Source: JAOUEA01 sp963825685
GTDB lineage: Bacteria > Actinomycetota > UBA4738 > HRBIN12
Reading direction: 5' to 3'
DNA length: 64,000 nt
Assembly (NCBI GenBank): GCA_963825685.1
Contig: CAWGUD010000018.1
Span: 124,001 to 188,000, forward strand
Numbering within the stretch: position 1 is the first letter of the stretch; each line of letters begins with the position of its first letter. This document shows positions 47,051-55,810 of this stretch, piece by piece. The position numbers and the translations under genes are program-made. The notes beneath the pieces were generated by a model. It ran no database searches. It had not been told where the DNA came from and saw nothing but the letters and a program-made list of their open reading frames with translations.

Positions 47051-47253
47051 CTCGGAGCCGCACCCGCCTGCCCGAGGTGCACGACCTCGGCGTCGGACTC
47101 GGGGAACATCAGCCCCACCTGTCCGTCCTCCCACCGCACGAGGAACGGGGGTCCACCATCGTCGCCGCGGACCTCCAGGATCTCGGCGTCACGATCGGGC
47201 TCGCCGATGTGGTGGCCCCTGATGCGGAGCAGATCGCCGACCACGGCCTTCAT
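47047..47253 (-). CDS. DUF1918-domain protein
   Basis: 68 residues from ATG 47253, preceded by AAGGAGG at 8 bases; the ATG at 47262 is too close to that site. MKAVVGDLLRIRGHHIGEPD, AEILEVRGDDGGPPFLVRWE and GQVGLMFPESDAEVVH are the SH3-like DUF1918 pattern, widespread in actinobacteria, often adjoining PHB-depolymerase or stress genes. Function unknown. Confidence 0.9.
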   Translation of the reverse strand: MKAVVGDLLRIRGHHIGEPDRDAEILEVRGDDGGPPFLVRWEDGQVGLMFPESDAEVVHLGQAGAAPS

Positions 47254-47378
47254 GCTGCCCACCTCCTTCTCCCGGGTACCGGATCCAACTCACCCGTGGT
47301 CATCGTGCATCACCTCCGCCTCGTCGAGAACGGTCGAAGTCCCCGGCACGGGCGGGACCACCTGCGAGACTCCGGCGC

Positions 47379-47924
47379 ATGGACGAGAGGGAACCCCTCG
47401 CCGCGATCGCGATCGAGACGCCACGTCTGATCCTGCGGGAGCTCACCTTCGCTGACGTCGACGCCCTCGCGGCGATGTACGCGGACGACGAGGTCATGCG
47501 CTTCATCGGCACCGGTGGCGTGCTCGGTCGCGACGACGCCGCACGCTCCATCGAGCGGCAGCTCGATTCCTATCGGGAGCGGGGCTTCGGCGAGTGGGCG
47601 ACCGTGCTGCGGGAGAGCGGCGAGATGGTCGGACTCTGCGGGCTGATCGTCTGGCCCGACATCGACGGCGTCGAGGAGCTCGAGGTCGCGTACCTGCTCG
47701 ACCGCACGGCGTGGGGACGAGGCCTCGGCACCGAGGTCGCCGCCGCGATCCGCGACCGGGCCGCGCGCGAGCTGGGCCGAGAGCGGCTCGTCTCATGTAT
47801 CTACCCACAGAACACGGCCTCGATCCGCGTGGCCGAGAAGATCGGGATGCGGTTCGAGAAGGAGTTCGAGTACCACGGGGCGCCGATGGCCCTGTACGCC
47901 TGGTCGGCTCCGCGCTCGGGCTGA
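47379..47924 (+). CDS. GNAT acetyltransferase (RimJ/RimL-like)
   Basis: 181 residues from ATG 47379. ETPRLILRELTFADVDALAA is the start of the RimJ-like subgroup; EVAYLLDRTAWGRGLGTEVA has the acetyl-CoA pyrophosphate loop (GRGLGTE); PQNTASIRVAEKIGMRFEKE is motif B. Likely acetylates a protein N-terminus or a small amine. Intact. Confidence 0.93.
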   Translation: MDEREPLAAIAIETPRLILRELTFADVDALAAMYADDEVMRFIGTGGVLGRDDAARSIERQLDSYRERGFGEWATVLRESGEMVGLCGLIVWPDIDGVEELEVAYLLDRTAWGRGLGTEVAAAIRDRAARELGRERLVSCIYPQNTASIRVAEKIGMRFEKEFEYHGAPMALYAWSAPRSG

Positions 47925-47975
47925 GTCAGTCGCCCGAGCGGTCCTCGATCTCCCAGGCGTGGTCGAGCACGTGCC

Positions 47976-49064
47976 CTACGGGATCGCGACGACGTAGTCC
48001 TCGGCGTCGTCGTCCCACTCGAGCGTGACGAACCCCTGGGTGGCAGCGGCCCTGCAGAACTGCAGGAACCCTCGGTACCCGTACTTCTTCTCGCTGAAGT
48101 CAGGGCGCACCTTGCGCACGCGGTTCTTCAGGCCCGACAGCTGCACCGTTCCCTGGGTGCCGAGATCGCCGACGACGTCCCGCAGCAGCTCGAACGCCTC
48201 GCTCTCGCCTCCCTGCGACGGCAGCGAGACCTCGGGGTCACCCTTCGCGGCGCCTTCGCTCAACTCGATCACGTTGCGTTCGGAGAGGTGGCGCAGCAGC
48301 TCGCCGAACGCGCGGAACCCGTGGTCGGCCTCGCTGAACGTCGGATCCTTGCGCAACAGCGCGCGCTTCACCGAGGACGCCAGCACGGGCCCCGTCGCGC
48401 TCTGCTCGAGACCGGCGACGGTCTGCGCGATCAGGATCGCCAGCTGGTTCTCGTCGAGGGGCGCCGTCGACTCCGGCTGTTCCTCGTCCTCGACGGGTTC
48501 GGGCTCGGGCTGGGCGGGACGATCCTCAGAGGTCGCACGGCCACCGCCGCCCTTCCGTCCGCGACGGCGACGCTCGGCCGGCACGTCGACGCCTTCCAGC
48601 GCCTCGTAGTAGAGGAACTCGTCGCAGGCGGGCGGCAGCAGCTTCGAGGTCGACTCCTTGATGCCGACCCCGATCACCCGCTTGTTCAGCTCACGCAGCT
48701 TGTGCACGAGCGGGGTGAAGTCGCTGTCGCCGGTACAGATCACGAACGTCGTCACGTAGTCGCGTTCGAACGCCATCTCGAGCGCGTCGACACAGAGCTT
48801 GATGTCGGCGGAGTTCTTCCGCGACGCGCCCATCCGCTGGGGGATCTCGATCAGCTCGACGTGACTCCGCGTCAGCATGCGGCGGTCCTCGTCGAAGTAG
48901 GACCAGTCGGCGTACGCCTTGCGGGCGATCACCCGGCCCCGCTCGGCCAGCGCATCGAGCACCGGGCGCAGGTCGAACCGCATGCCCTCGAGCCGGTCGC
49001 GTGCCCCGATCGCGAGGTTCTCATAGTCGAGGAACAGCGCGATCCGTTCTTCGTCGAGATCCAT
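47976..49064 (-). CDS. NYN-domain RNase-like protein with two OST-HTH/LOTUS domains
   Basis: 362 residues. The N-terminal NYN (LabA/PIN-like) nuclease fold (about 1-160) shows the acidic residues in IALFLDYENLAIGARDRL, KNSADIKLCVDALEMAFERD and FVICTGDSDFTPLVHKL. A charged linker (about 165-200; PAERRRRGRKGGGGR) follows, then two OST-HTH-type RNA-binding domains (about 210-280, SFSEADHGF-like DPTFSEADHGFRAFGELLRH; and 290-360, RPDFSEKKYGYRGFLQFCR). Probably cleaves or sequesters RNA. Intact. Confidence 0.93.
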   Translation of the reverse strand: MDLDEERIALFLDYENLAIGARDRLEGMRFDLRPVLDALAERGRVIARKAYADWSYFDEDRRMLTRSHVELIEIPQRMGASRKNSADIKLCVDALEMAFERDYVTTFVICTGDSDFTPLVHKLRELNKRVIGVGIKESTSKLLPPACDEFLYYEALEGVDVPAERRRRGRKGGGGRATSEDRPAQPEPEPVEDEEQPESTAPLDENQLAILIAQTVAGLEQSATGPVLASSVKRALLRKDPTFSEADHGFRAFGELLRHLSERNVIELSEGAAKGDPEVSLPSQGGESEAFELLRDVVGDLGTQGTVQLSGLKNRVRKVRPDFSEKKYGYRGFLQFCRAAATQGFVTLEWDDDAEDYVVAIP

Positions 49065-49118
49065 CGGCCCAGCCTAGTCGGCTCGAGCCGCCATCGACCG
49101 AGGGGCGTGGCCCCAGGC

Positions 49119-49436
49119 TCACATCACGTCGAACGTCTCGGCGACCTCGATGCTGCCCCCACTCACGAGGATCGGACAACCCTTGCTCTTCGCCACGGCG
49201 TCGTCGATGTCCTCGGCCTCGATCACCGCGTACCCGCTCGCCGGGTTCGCGCCGCCACCATCGCTCACCGAGCCGTCGGTCGCGATCGTCATCGACCGCC
49301 CGATCGGATTGCCCGGGTCGGCGACCGAGGCACCCAGCGCCCCGTACCAATCGGTCCACGCAGCCATCACCCGTTGCTGATCCTCCTCGGACTCGGGCAT
49401 GCCGCCGCCGTGGAACACCAGCAGGTACTTCGCCAT
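49119..49436 (-). CDS. YCII-family protein
   Basis: 105 residues from ATG 49436: MAKYLLVFHGGGMPESEEDQ, the middle NPIGRSMTIATDGSVSDGGG and SGYAVIEAEDIDDAVAKSKG. It belongs to the YCII/DGPF superfamily but lacks the DGPF motif and has no sigma factor beside it, unlike the protein at 22585. Possible small isomerase or dehydrochlorinase-like fold; no function assigned. Confidence 0.85.
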   Translation of the reverse strand: MAKYLLVFHGGGMPESEEDQQRVMAAWTDWYGALGASVADPGNPIGRSMTIATDGSVSDGGGANPASGYAVIEAEDIDDAVAKSKGCPILVSGGSIEVAETFDVM

Positions 49437-49559
49437 GGCATCTCCCTCCACCATCGCGGACCCCGCGCCCGCGAGCAGATTCGACGCTACCCACGACCGG
49501 GGACGCCGGTCAACGGCAAGAGACCGCAAGCCCGATACGAGCGGTGAGCGGATGGCGGA

Positions 49560-49781
49560 TCAGGCGGGGGTGCCGGTCGCGGGAGCGTCGCCCGCCTCGA
49601 CCTCGTCGTCGGGCAAGCCGAGCACCGCGGGGTCGGTCGCCTCGATCGGTGTCCCCGCATCGACGAGACCGGCGGCGCGGTCGGCGTCGCGCTTGGCGCG
49701 CGCGACGCGCCGCTCCTCGCGAGCGGCCGCCTTGCGCGCCTTGACGTCCTGGCGCTGACGCTTCCCGTAGCTCTCCGGCAT
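49560..49781 (-). CDS. Small basic coiled-coil protein
   Basis: 73 residues from ATG 49781. The N-terminal half is a Lys/Arg/Ala helix (SYGKRQRQDVKARKAAAREE) and the C-terminal half is acidic (EATDPAVLGLPDDEVEAGDA). Looks like a nucleic-acid or ribosome-associated small protein; no family assigned. Probable operon with the downstream PF04020 protein is excluded by order (both minus, PF04020 upstream by 57 bp). Confidence 0.6.
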   Translation of the reverse strand: MPESYGKRQRQDVKARKAAAREERRVARAKRDADRAAGLVDAGTPIEATDPAVLGLPDDEVEAGDAPATGTPA

Positions 49782-49838
49782 GTGACAAGGGTACCCGGCG
49801 TGCGACGCGGTTGCCCCCCTCTGGCCCAGCCACGGGCG

Positions 49839-50195
49839 TCAGTCGGCGTCGCGGTCGGGGAACGCGATGCGCAGCACCAACGTCACGATCGAGATGATCA
49901 GCGCCGCCCAGACGTACGCCCAGAACCCGTCGATCTCGATGCGATCGGTCAGCATCGTCGTCACCCAGAGCACGGCCATGTTGATCACGATCGCGAAGAG
50001 ACCGAGCGTCACGATCAGGAACGGGATGCTCAGGATGCGCAGCACCGTGCCGAGCAGCGCGTTCACCAGGCCGAGGATGCCCGCGACGATCAGCAGCGAG
50101 ACGACTCCCTCTCGGAGCTCGATACCGGACACGAGCTCGCCGGCCACGAACACGGCGACGGCCGTGATCGCCCACCTGATCAGGATCCTCACCAT
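49839..50195 (-). CDS. Four-helix membrane protein, PF04020 (phage-holin-like family)
   Basis: 118 residues: MVRILIRWAITAVAVFVAGE, VVSLLIVAGILGLVNALLGT, LRILSIPFLIVTLGLFAIVI, AYVWAALIISIVTLVLRIAF. The LGLVNALL...P-x2-IVTLGLF pattern defines the PF04020 YvlD-like membrane family, function unknown. It follows the ABC permease operon by 13 bp. Confidence 0.9.
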   Translation of the reverse strand: MVRILIRWAITAVAVFVAGELVSGIELREGVVSLLIVAGILGLVNALLGTVLRILSIPFLIVTLGLFAIVINMAVLWVTTMLTDRIEIDGFWAYVWAALIISIVTLVLRIAFPDRDAD

Positions 50196-50208
50196 CCGAT
50201 CCCTGCCG

Positions 50209-51129
50209 TCAACGCGTGCGGAGCCGCGGGCTGAGCACCTCGTCGAGCGCGAACCCCACCATCGTGAACGACAGCGTGACGAACATGATCGCGACGCCGG
50301 GCGGGATCAGCCACCACCACCACCCCGCCGAGAGCGCGCCGGCAGAGAACGAGTCGTCGATGATGCGGCCCCACGAGATCGCGTTCGCCGGTCCGAGCCC
50401 GAGGATCGACAGCGTCGTCTCCGACAGGATCGCGAGCGCGATCATCAGCACGGCGTTGGCGAAGAGGATCGGGAACACGCTGGGCAGCACGTGACGCGTG
50501 ATCAGGTGCAGATGTCCGGCGCCGAGCGCACGTGAACGCTCGATGAAGGGACGCTCCTTGACCGACAGCGCCTGCGACCGCACGACGCGCGCCGTGCTCG
50601 CCCACGAGGTGATCGCGATCACGATGATCACGTTGACGAGCGTGGGCCCGATCACGGAGGTCAGAGCGATCGCGAGCGCGATCCACGGCAACACGAGGAA
50701 CCAGTTCGTCACCCCGTTGAGCATCGAGTCGACCCGCGTGCCGCCGAAGTAGCCGGCCGTGATGCCGATGCTCGAGCCGATCAGCATCGTGCCGAGGGCC
50801 GCCGTGAATCCCACGAGCAGCGAGATGCGCGCGCCCTGCACCATCAGCAGCAGCACGGAGCGGCCGTAGTTGTCGGTCCCCATCGGGTACTCGAGCGACG
50901 GGGGGGCGAGCAGTGGGCCGTCGGCGGTCGCCGGCTCGATCGATGCGGGGTCGATGAACATCGGTCCGATCACCGCGACCAGGACGAAGAACGTCAGGAC
51001 GGCGAGACCGACCATCCCCTGAGGGTTGCGGCGGAACGTGGCCCAGTGTGCGGCGGCGGTATCCCGGCGGCGCTGCCAGACCAACGCTCGCGGCGACCGG
51101 AGCTCCCGTGCCTGCTCGCCCGTCGCCAC
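50209..51129 (-). CDS. Dipeptide/oligopeptide-type ABC permease (DppC/OppC-like)
   Basis: 306 residues with about six membrane segments. Typical N-terminus (WATFRRNPQGMVGLAVLTFF) and PMGTDNYGRSVLLLMVQGAR, the EAA loop around FIERSRALGAGHLHLITRHV and the final LSFTMVGFALDEVLSPRLRT. Intact, 1 bp after the DppB-like gene stop. Works with the genes at 51131 and 52121; no ATPase genes are in this window for this system. Confidence 0.93.
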   Translation of the reverse strand: MATGEQARELRSPRALVWQRRRDTAAAHWATFRRNPQGMVGLAVLTFFVLVAVIGPMFIDPASIEPATADGPLLAPPSLEYPMGTDNYGRSVLLLMVQGARISLLVGFTAALGTMLIGSSIGITAGYFGGTRVDSMLNGVTNWFLVLPWIALAIALTSVIGPTLVNVIIVIAITSWASTARVVRSQALSVKERPFIERSRALGAGHLHLITRHVLPSVFPILFANAVLMIALAILSETTLSILGLGPANAISWGRIIDDSFSAGALSAGWWWWLIPPGVAIMFVTLSFTMVGFALDEVLSPRLRTR

Positions 51130-51130
51130 G

Positions 51131-52096
51131 TCAGGCCTCCCGCACCCGAGGGTCGAGGTAGCCGTACGTGATGTCGGCTGCGAGGTTGAACGCGATCACG
51201 GCGGCGCTCGAAAGCAGGAACACGCCCTGGATCACCGGGTAGTCGAGCTGATTGATCGCCTCGTACGTGAGCAGACCGAGGCCGGGCCACGAGAAGACCG
51301 CTTCGACGACGATCGCGCCGCCGAGCACGAACCCGAAGTTGAGGAAGATCAGCGTGAACGTGGGCAGGAAGGCGTTGGGCACGACGTGTCTCCGTCGGAC
51401 CTGATACTCGGGCACACCCTTCGCCCGGGCGCTCGTGACGAAGTCCTCATGGGTCACGTCGATCATGGACGAGCGCATGATGATCGCGTACTGCCCCAGA
51501 TATCCGAGGGTGAGCGTGAGCAGCGGCAAGAAGAGGTGGTTGAGCACGTCGACGAGCCGAGCGACCCCGGTCTCGCCGCCCGACTCGTAGCCGCCGGCCG
51601 GGAACAGCCCGAGCATGCCTGACAGGACCAGCAGCAACAACATGCCGAGCCATCCTTCAGGGATCGAGTACAGGGCGAGCGAGCCGTACAGCGTCGTGGT
51701 GTCGAAGGCGCTCCCTCGCCGCCACCCACCCTTGATGCCGATCCAGATACCGATCACCGTGGACAAGAGCGTGCCGAGGCCCACGAGCAGCACGGTCGGC
51801 CAGACGCGGGACCAGATCGTCGACGTCACCTCGCGCGCCGTGCGCAGCGACACCCCGAGGTTGCCCGTCAGCGTCTCCCGCACGTAGGTGACGTACTGAG
51901 AGCCGAGCGGCTGGTCGAGCCCGAGCTGTTCCTGGAGGGCCGCAACATCGGCTTCGGAGAGTCTCTGGCTCCTCGCGAGCAAGCCGACGGGATCGCCGGG
52001 CAGCACGCGGAAGAGGAAGAAGTTGAACGTGAGGACGAAGGCCAGGGTGGCGATCGCCTGGATCACCTTCCGGAAGACGTAACGCCGGGCACCCAT
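51131..52096 (-). CDS. Dipeptide/oligopeptide-type ABC permease (DppB/OppB-like)
   Basis: 321 residues, six membrane segments: VFRKVIQAIATLAFVLTFNF with FRVLPGDPVGLLAR, LLVGLGTLLSTVIGIWIG, and the conserved EAA region SARAKGVPEYQVRRRHVVPN. The C-terminal segment YPVIQGVFLLSSAAVIAFNL and ADITYGYLDPRVREA is standard. Intact; 24 bp after the binding-protein gene. Confidence 0.93.
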   Translation of the reverse strand: MGARRYVFRKVIQAIATLAFVLTFNFFLFRVLPGDPVGLLARSQRLSEADVAALQEQLGLDQPLGSQYVTYVRETLTGNLGVSLRTAREVTSTIWSRVWPTVLLVGLGTLLSTVIGIWIGIKGGWRRGSAFDTTTLYGSLALYSIPEGWLGMLLLLVLSGMLGLFPAGGYESGGETGVARLVDVLNHLFLPLLTLTLGYLGQYAIIMRSSMIDVTHEDFVTSARAKGVPEYQVRRRHVVPNAFLPTFTLIFLNFGFVLGGAIVVEAVFSWPGLGLLTYEAINQLDYPVIQGVFLLSSAAVIAFNLAADITYGYLDPRVREA

Positions 52097-52120
52097 CGAC
52101 CTCTCCGCCCGTCGCCGCCG

Positions 52121-53953
52121 TCAGATCTCTTCGAGCTCGCGCCGGCGGGTCCTCCGCGACGTCGAGACGATCAGACCGGTCGTCACCACGGCCGCCGCGA
52201 GCCATGCCCACCCGGGCAGCCCCCCGGCGCCACCGGATGAGCCCGCGACCGTGTCGTCCACCGGCCGGAGCTCGACCAGCGAGTCGTAGTTGTAGCCGGG
52301 CAGCAGGTAGCCGTCGGCGCCCGGCGCGGGCACCCATCCGGCGAAGCGGTCGTCCCGGTAGGCCTGCAGCCACCCGGGATAGGCGAGCACGACGCTCGGC
52401 GCCTGCTCGTACGCACGGCGCTGCGCATCGAACACCACCGCCTGACGTTCCTCGCGATCGAAGATGTTGCCCTGCTCCTCGTACAACGCATCGAAGGTGG
52501 GGTCCTGCCAGCAGCCGTCGCTCCACGCACCGCACTGCTCCGACGTGAAGACGAACAGCTGGTAGTTCGGGTCGGGATCGCCGCTCCAGTACCAGATGTA
52601 CGCGTCGAAGTTGCCCGTCCCCCAGTAGTCCCCCATCTTCGCGTCGCTCACGGGCCGCAGGTCGACCCGCACCCCGATCGCCGCCAGGTATCCGACGATC
52701 AGCTCGCCGGACTCCACGGCGCCGGTCGTGTCCTGCGACGCGGGCACGAGGAGTTCCAGCGGCTCGCCCGTCTCGGGGTCCTCGCGGATGCCGTCGCCGT
52801 CGGTGTCGGCGTACCCCGCCTCGTCGAGCATCACGTTCGCAGCAGCCGGGTCGAAGGGGAACTCCTCGTCGGCAGGGATGTCGAGGTGCCAGAAGGCCGA
52901 CGCCGGCCGGATGATCGTGTCGCCGGGCGTCGCGGTCCCGCGATACACCTTCTCGGCGATCGCCTGCTTGTCGATCGCCATCGCGATCGCGTGGCGGACC
53001 GTGATGTCGTGGAGCGCGGGCAGGGCGTCGGCGTCAGGGCCCTGGCCCCCGAAGTTGAAGGCGAAGTTGAGCCACCAGTCCGAGACGACCCGTTGGACGG
53101 AGACACCGTCGATCCCCTCGACCGATTCGATCAACGAGGGCTTGATCCCGTCGGCGAAGTCGATCTCACCGTTGCGGAGCGCCTGGATCATGGCTTCCTG
53201 GTTCGAGTACAGGCGGTACTCGATGCGGTCGAGCTGCGGTTCCTCGCCCCAGTAGTAGGGGTTGCGCTCCATCGTCCAGCCCTGGCCAGGCGCCCACTCG
53301 GTGAGCACGAAGGGGCCGCTCCCGATCGACGGCGTGTTCTGAACACCGCGGATCTCGCGCAGCTCCCGGCCGTCGTAGGGCGCCCAGACGGCCTCGGGCA
53401 CGATGTAGACCCACGGCGGCATGTCCGGGGCGAACGTCGGCTCTTCGGCTTTCCAGATCAGGGTCCGCTCGTCCGGCGTCTCGAACGTCGGGTCGGACGG
53501 GAAGTAGCTCTTGTACTGCGGGATCTTGTTGTCGATCACGAACCGATAGGTGAACGCGATGTCGCGCGAGGTGAGCGGCGAGCCGTCGCTCCACCGCAGG
53601 CCTTCCCGCAGGGTGCAGGTCCATTCCGTCGAGTCGTCGTTCGGCTCGCACCCGGTCGCGAGGCTCGGAGCGGGCGAGAGGTCCTCGGCCGCGAACTTCA
53701 GCATCATGTCGTACTGCACCGTCACGACGCTCCAGTCGCTGCCGGCGCTCACGGCCCACGGGTTGTCGGTGATCAGGTCGGAGACGACGCCGACCCTCAA
53801 CGTCAGGTCGTCGTCGGCACCAGGAGACTGGGCCCCCGCGAACGAGGGAGCCAGGGCGCCGACCATCGCGATCGCGGCCATGAGTGCGGCCGGCGCTCCG
53901 AGCACTCGGCGCGGACTCCCCCGGACCCTGCGTCGCGATGATGCGAGCCTCAT
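52121..53953 (-). CDS. Peptide/nickel-type ABC solute-binding protein with C-terminal membrane anchor
   Basis: 610 residues, SBP family 5. Signal peptide around RRVLGAPAALMAAIAMVGAL and AGAQSPGADDD; core DGLRWSDG-like LREGLRWSDGSPLTSRDIAF, GSGPFVLTEWAPGQGWTMER and FDPAAANVMLDEAGYADTDG. Unusually, the C-terminus has WLAAAVVTTGLIVSTSRRTR and ends RRELEEI, a membrane anchor with positive stop-transfer, so the protein is tethered at both possible ends or has a cleaved signal and C-terminal anchor. Substrate unclear; the upstream PHP and IMPase genes suggest a phosphorylated or nucleoside-like product chain, which is inference. Confidence 0.92.
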   Translation of the reverse strand: MRLASSRRRVRGSPRRVLGAPAALMAAIAMVGALAPSFAGAQSPGADDDLTLRVGVVSDLITDNPWAVSAGSDWSVVTVQYDMMLKFAAEDLSPAPSLATGCEPNDDSTEWTCTLREGLRWSDGSPLTSRDIAFTYRFVIDNKIPQYKSYFPSDPTFETPDERTLIWKAEEPTFAPDMPPWVYIVPEAVWAPYDGRELREIRGVQNTPSIGSGPFVLTEWAPGQGWTMERNPYYWGEEPQLDRIEYRLYSNQEAMIQALRNGEIDFADGIKPSLIESVEGIDGVSVQRVVSDWWLNFAFNFGGQGPDADALPALHDITVRHAIAMAIDKQAIAEKVYRGTATPGDTIIRPASAFWHLDIPADEEFPFDPAAANVMLDEAGYADTDGDGIREDPETGEPLELLVPASQDTTGAVESGELIVGYLAAIGVRVDLRPVSDAKMGDYWGTGNFDAYIWYWSGDPDPNYQLFVFTSEQCGAWSDGCWQDPTFDALYEEQGNIFDREERQAVVFDAQRRAYEQAPSVVLAYPGWLQAYRDDRFAGWVPAPGADGYLLPGYNYDSLVELRPVDDTVAGSSGGAGGLPGWAWLAAAVVTTGLIVSTSRRTRRRELEEI

Positions 53954-53986
53954 GCCGACCTCCGGTCTCCGTTCGTCGATGTTCCC

Positions 53987-54761
53987 TCATGTCAGAGCCT
54001 GGAGGACCTCGTCGTGTACGGCTCCATTGGATACGAGCAGATCGTCGCCCGGGGCCGGGTGGCCGCCGGCCAGCGTCGAGATACAGCCGCCCGCCTCCTC
54101 GACGATCAGGCTGGTCGCCGCCCAGTCCCACGCTCTGGCATGGCTCGTGTTCGAGCAGGGCCTCGACCGACCCCTGGGCCACCAGCAGGTGTGCCCACGC
54201 GTCGCTCAACCCTCGCGTCCGCCGGGCGAGTCCGGCCACCCGCACGAGCGCATCGGTCTTTCCGCCGGCGATCCACTCTTCCACCGCGGAGTGCGCCACG
54301 AACGAGTCCGTGAGCCTGCCGACGTCGGAGACCTTCAGGCGACGACCGCCCCGCCACGCCCCGCCACCCCGGGTCGCGTGGTAGCGATCACCGATCGCCG
54401 GCGCGTCGGCGACCCCCACCGCGGTGACCCCGTCGATCTCGAGCGCGATCAGGGTGGTCCACAGAGGGATGCCCTCCGCGTAGAGCTTCGTGCCGTCCAC
54501 GGGATCGATCACCCACCTGCGCCCGTTCGAGCCTTCCTGCAGCCCCTCCTCCTCGCCCAGCACCCCGTCGCCGGGGAAGCGCGAGGAGATCGCGTCTCGG
54601 ATCGCCTGTTCCGCGTGTCGATCCACCTCGGTCACCGGCGTCTCGTCGGCTTTGAGCTCCACGGGCAGCCGATGCCCGAACCACGACAGGGTCACCTCGG
54701 CGGCCGCATCGGCGAGCTCGTTCGCGAACGCGAGATCCGCGCTCAGATCGGGTTCGACCAT
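53987..54761 (-). CDS. Inositol monophosphatase-family phosphatase, histidinol-phosphatase-like (frameshifted)
   Basis: ATG 54761 overlaps the PHP gene's end by 19 bases. Metal-site motifs: GDGVLGEEEGLQEGSNG, WVIDPVDGTKLYAEGIPLWT (DPVDGT) and, after a one-base shift near 54145, ARAWDWAATSLIVEEAGGCI (the WDxAA motif), ending DEVLQALT at 53989. About 258 residues. The YAEGIPLWTTLIALE text is nearest to HisN-type histidinol-phosphatases, but other IMPase substrates (inositol phosphate, PAP) cannot be excluded. Operon: PHP, this gene, ABC importer. Confidence 0.87.
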
Positions 54762-55705
54762 GCCCTGCGTCCCCGCTCGTCCTCGACCACGATCCGCCGG
54801 TACGGCAACTTCATCGGAGGCTCGAAGCGTGCGCGCACCACCAGCCCGTGGTCGTCGCGCTCGAGCACCCGCGCATCCTCCTGCCGGTTGCGGACGTCGG
54901 CACGCACCGCCCAGCCCGTCTCGTAGCGCGACATCATCACGACCGCCCGCGCGGGACTGCACCGCACCTCGAGGGCATCGCCGTCCACCGCCACGTCGAG
55001 CAGCACCGGGCCGTTCGTGGCGTAGTGGTGCCCGTGGCGCAGCGCCTCGAGCACCGCCTCCTCGGTACGCTCGGCGGCCCTGACCATCGTCCAGGCATCG
55101 TTGATGTCGAATCCCGGGTAGTGACAGTCGTCGGTCGCGAACCCCCACAGGCGCCGGCCGCGCTCCAGGCACTGGTCCCACACGTAGCTCGAGTCCCCAC
55201 GCAGGTTCTCGCGCTCGGCGCTGGAGTTGAAGAGCTCGAGGCCGTGGGTCTCGTCGACGGCGAGCAACGTCTCCAGCGGCATGCCGCTCCAGCACGGATG
55301 CGCGACGAACGAGACCCCGCCCTGCTCGGCGATGCATCGAGCCGCGGCGCTGAGATCGGGGAACGTCTTGTAGTGGTACGCGTCGATCGGCCCCCACTTC
55401 GCGCGGTCCCCGCCCGGGTCCTCGGGGATCTCGGAGATGCCGATCGCGAGGATCTCGCTGTCGGTGAGCGCTCCCGTGGATGGGTCGGCCGCGAGCTCCG
55501 CACCGGTGATCACGAGGCACCGTTGCGTCGACGGCTCGTGCGTCAGCGTCCAGTGGTCGGTGATCGTGCAGACATCGAAGCCGGCCCACTCGTGGTGTCG
55601 GACGTGCGCGCCCGGATCGAGCTCACCGTCGGAACGGGACGTGTGGGTGTGGAATGCGCTCTTCAGCCACTCCCCGTCGACGTCGAACGGGTTGCCGTCG
55701 GTCAC
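54743..55705 (-). CDS. PHP-domain metal-dependent phosphoesterase
   Basis: 320 residues from GTG 55705 (GGAGG ribosome site). PHP metal ligands: SAFHTHTSRSDGELDPG, TITDHWTLTHEP, VITGAELAADPS, VSFVAHPCWSG and WGFATDDCHYPGFDINDAWT. The order matches the PHP family with three-metal site (as in histidinol-phosphatase HisK and 3',5'-nucleotide phosphatases). Product unknown; it is the first gene of the unit with the IMPase and the ABC importer and is divergent from the IclR regulator across 105 bp. Confidence 0.9.
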   Translation of the reverse strand: MTDGNPFDVDGEWLKSAFHTHTSRSDGELDPGAHVRHHEWAGFDVCTITDHWTLTHEPSTQRCLVITGAELAADPSTGALTDSEILAIGISEIPEDPGGDRAKWGPIDAYHYKTFPDLSAAARCIAEQGGVSFVAHPCWSGMPLETLLAVDETHGLELFNSSAERENLRGDSSYVWDQCLERGRRLWGFATDDCHYPGFDINDAWTMVRAAERTEEAVLEALRHGHHYATNGPVLLDVAVDGDALEVRCSPARAVVMMSRYETGWAVRADVRNRQEDARVLERDDHGLVVRARFEPPMKLPYRRIVVEDERGRRAWSNPI

Positions 55706-55810
55706 GCTCGGTCCTCCTCTGCCGGTGTCGGCGCGGACGCTACGGAGGTGGACGTCGTCGCACAAGGGAGGACGTGCCGTCAGGGCAACAGATGACTACT
55801 GTTCATCTCG

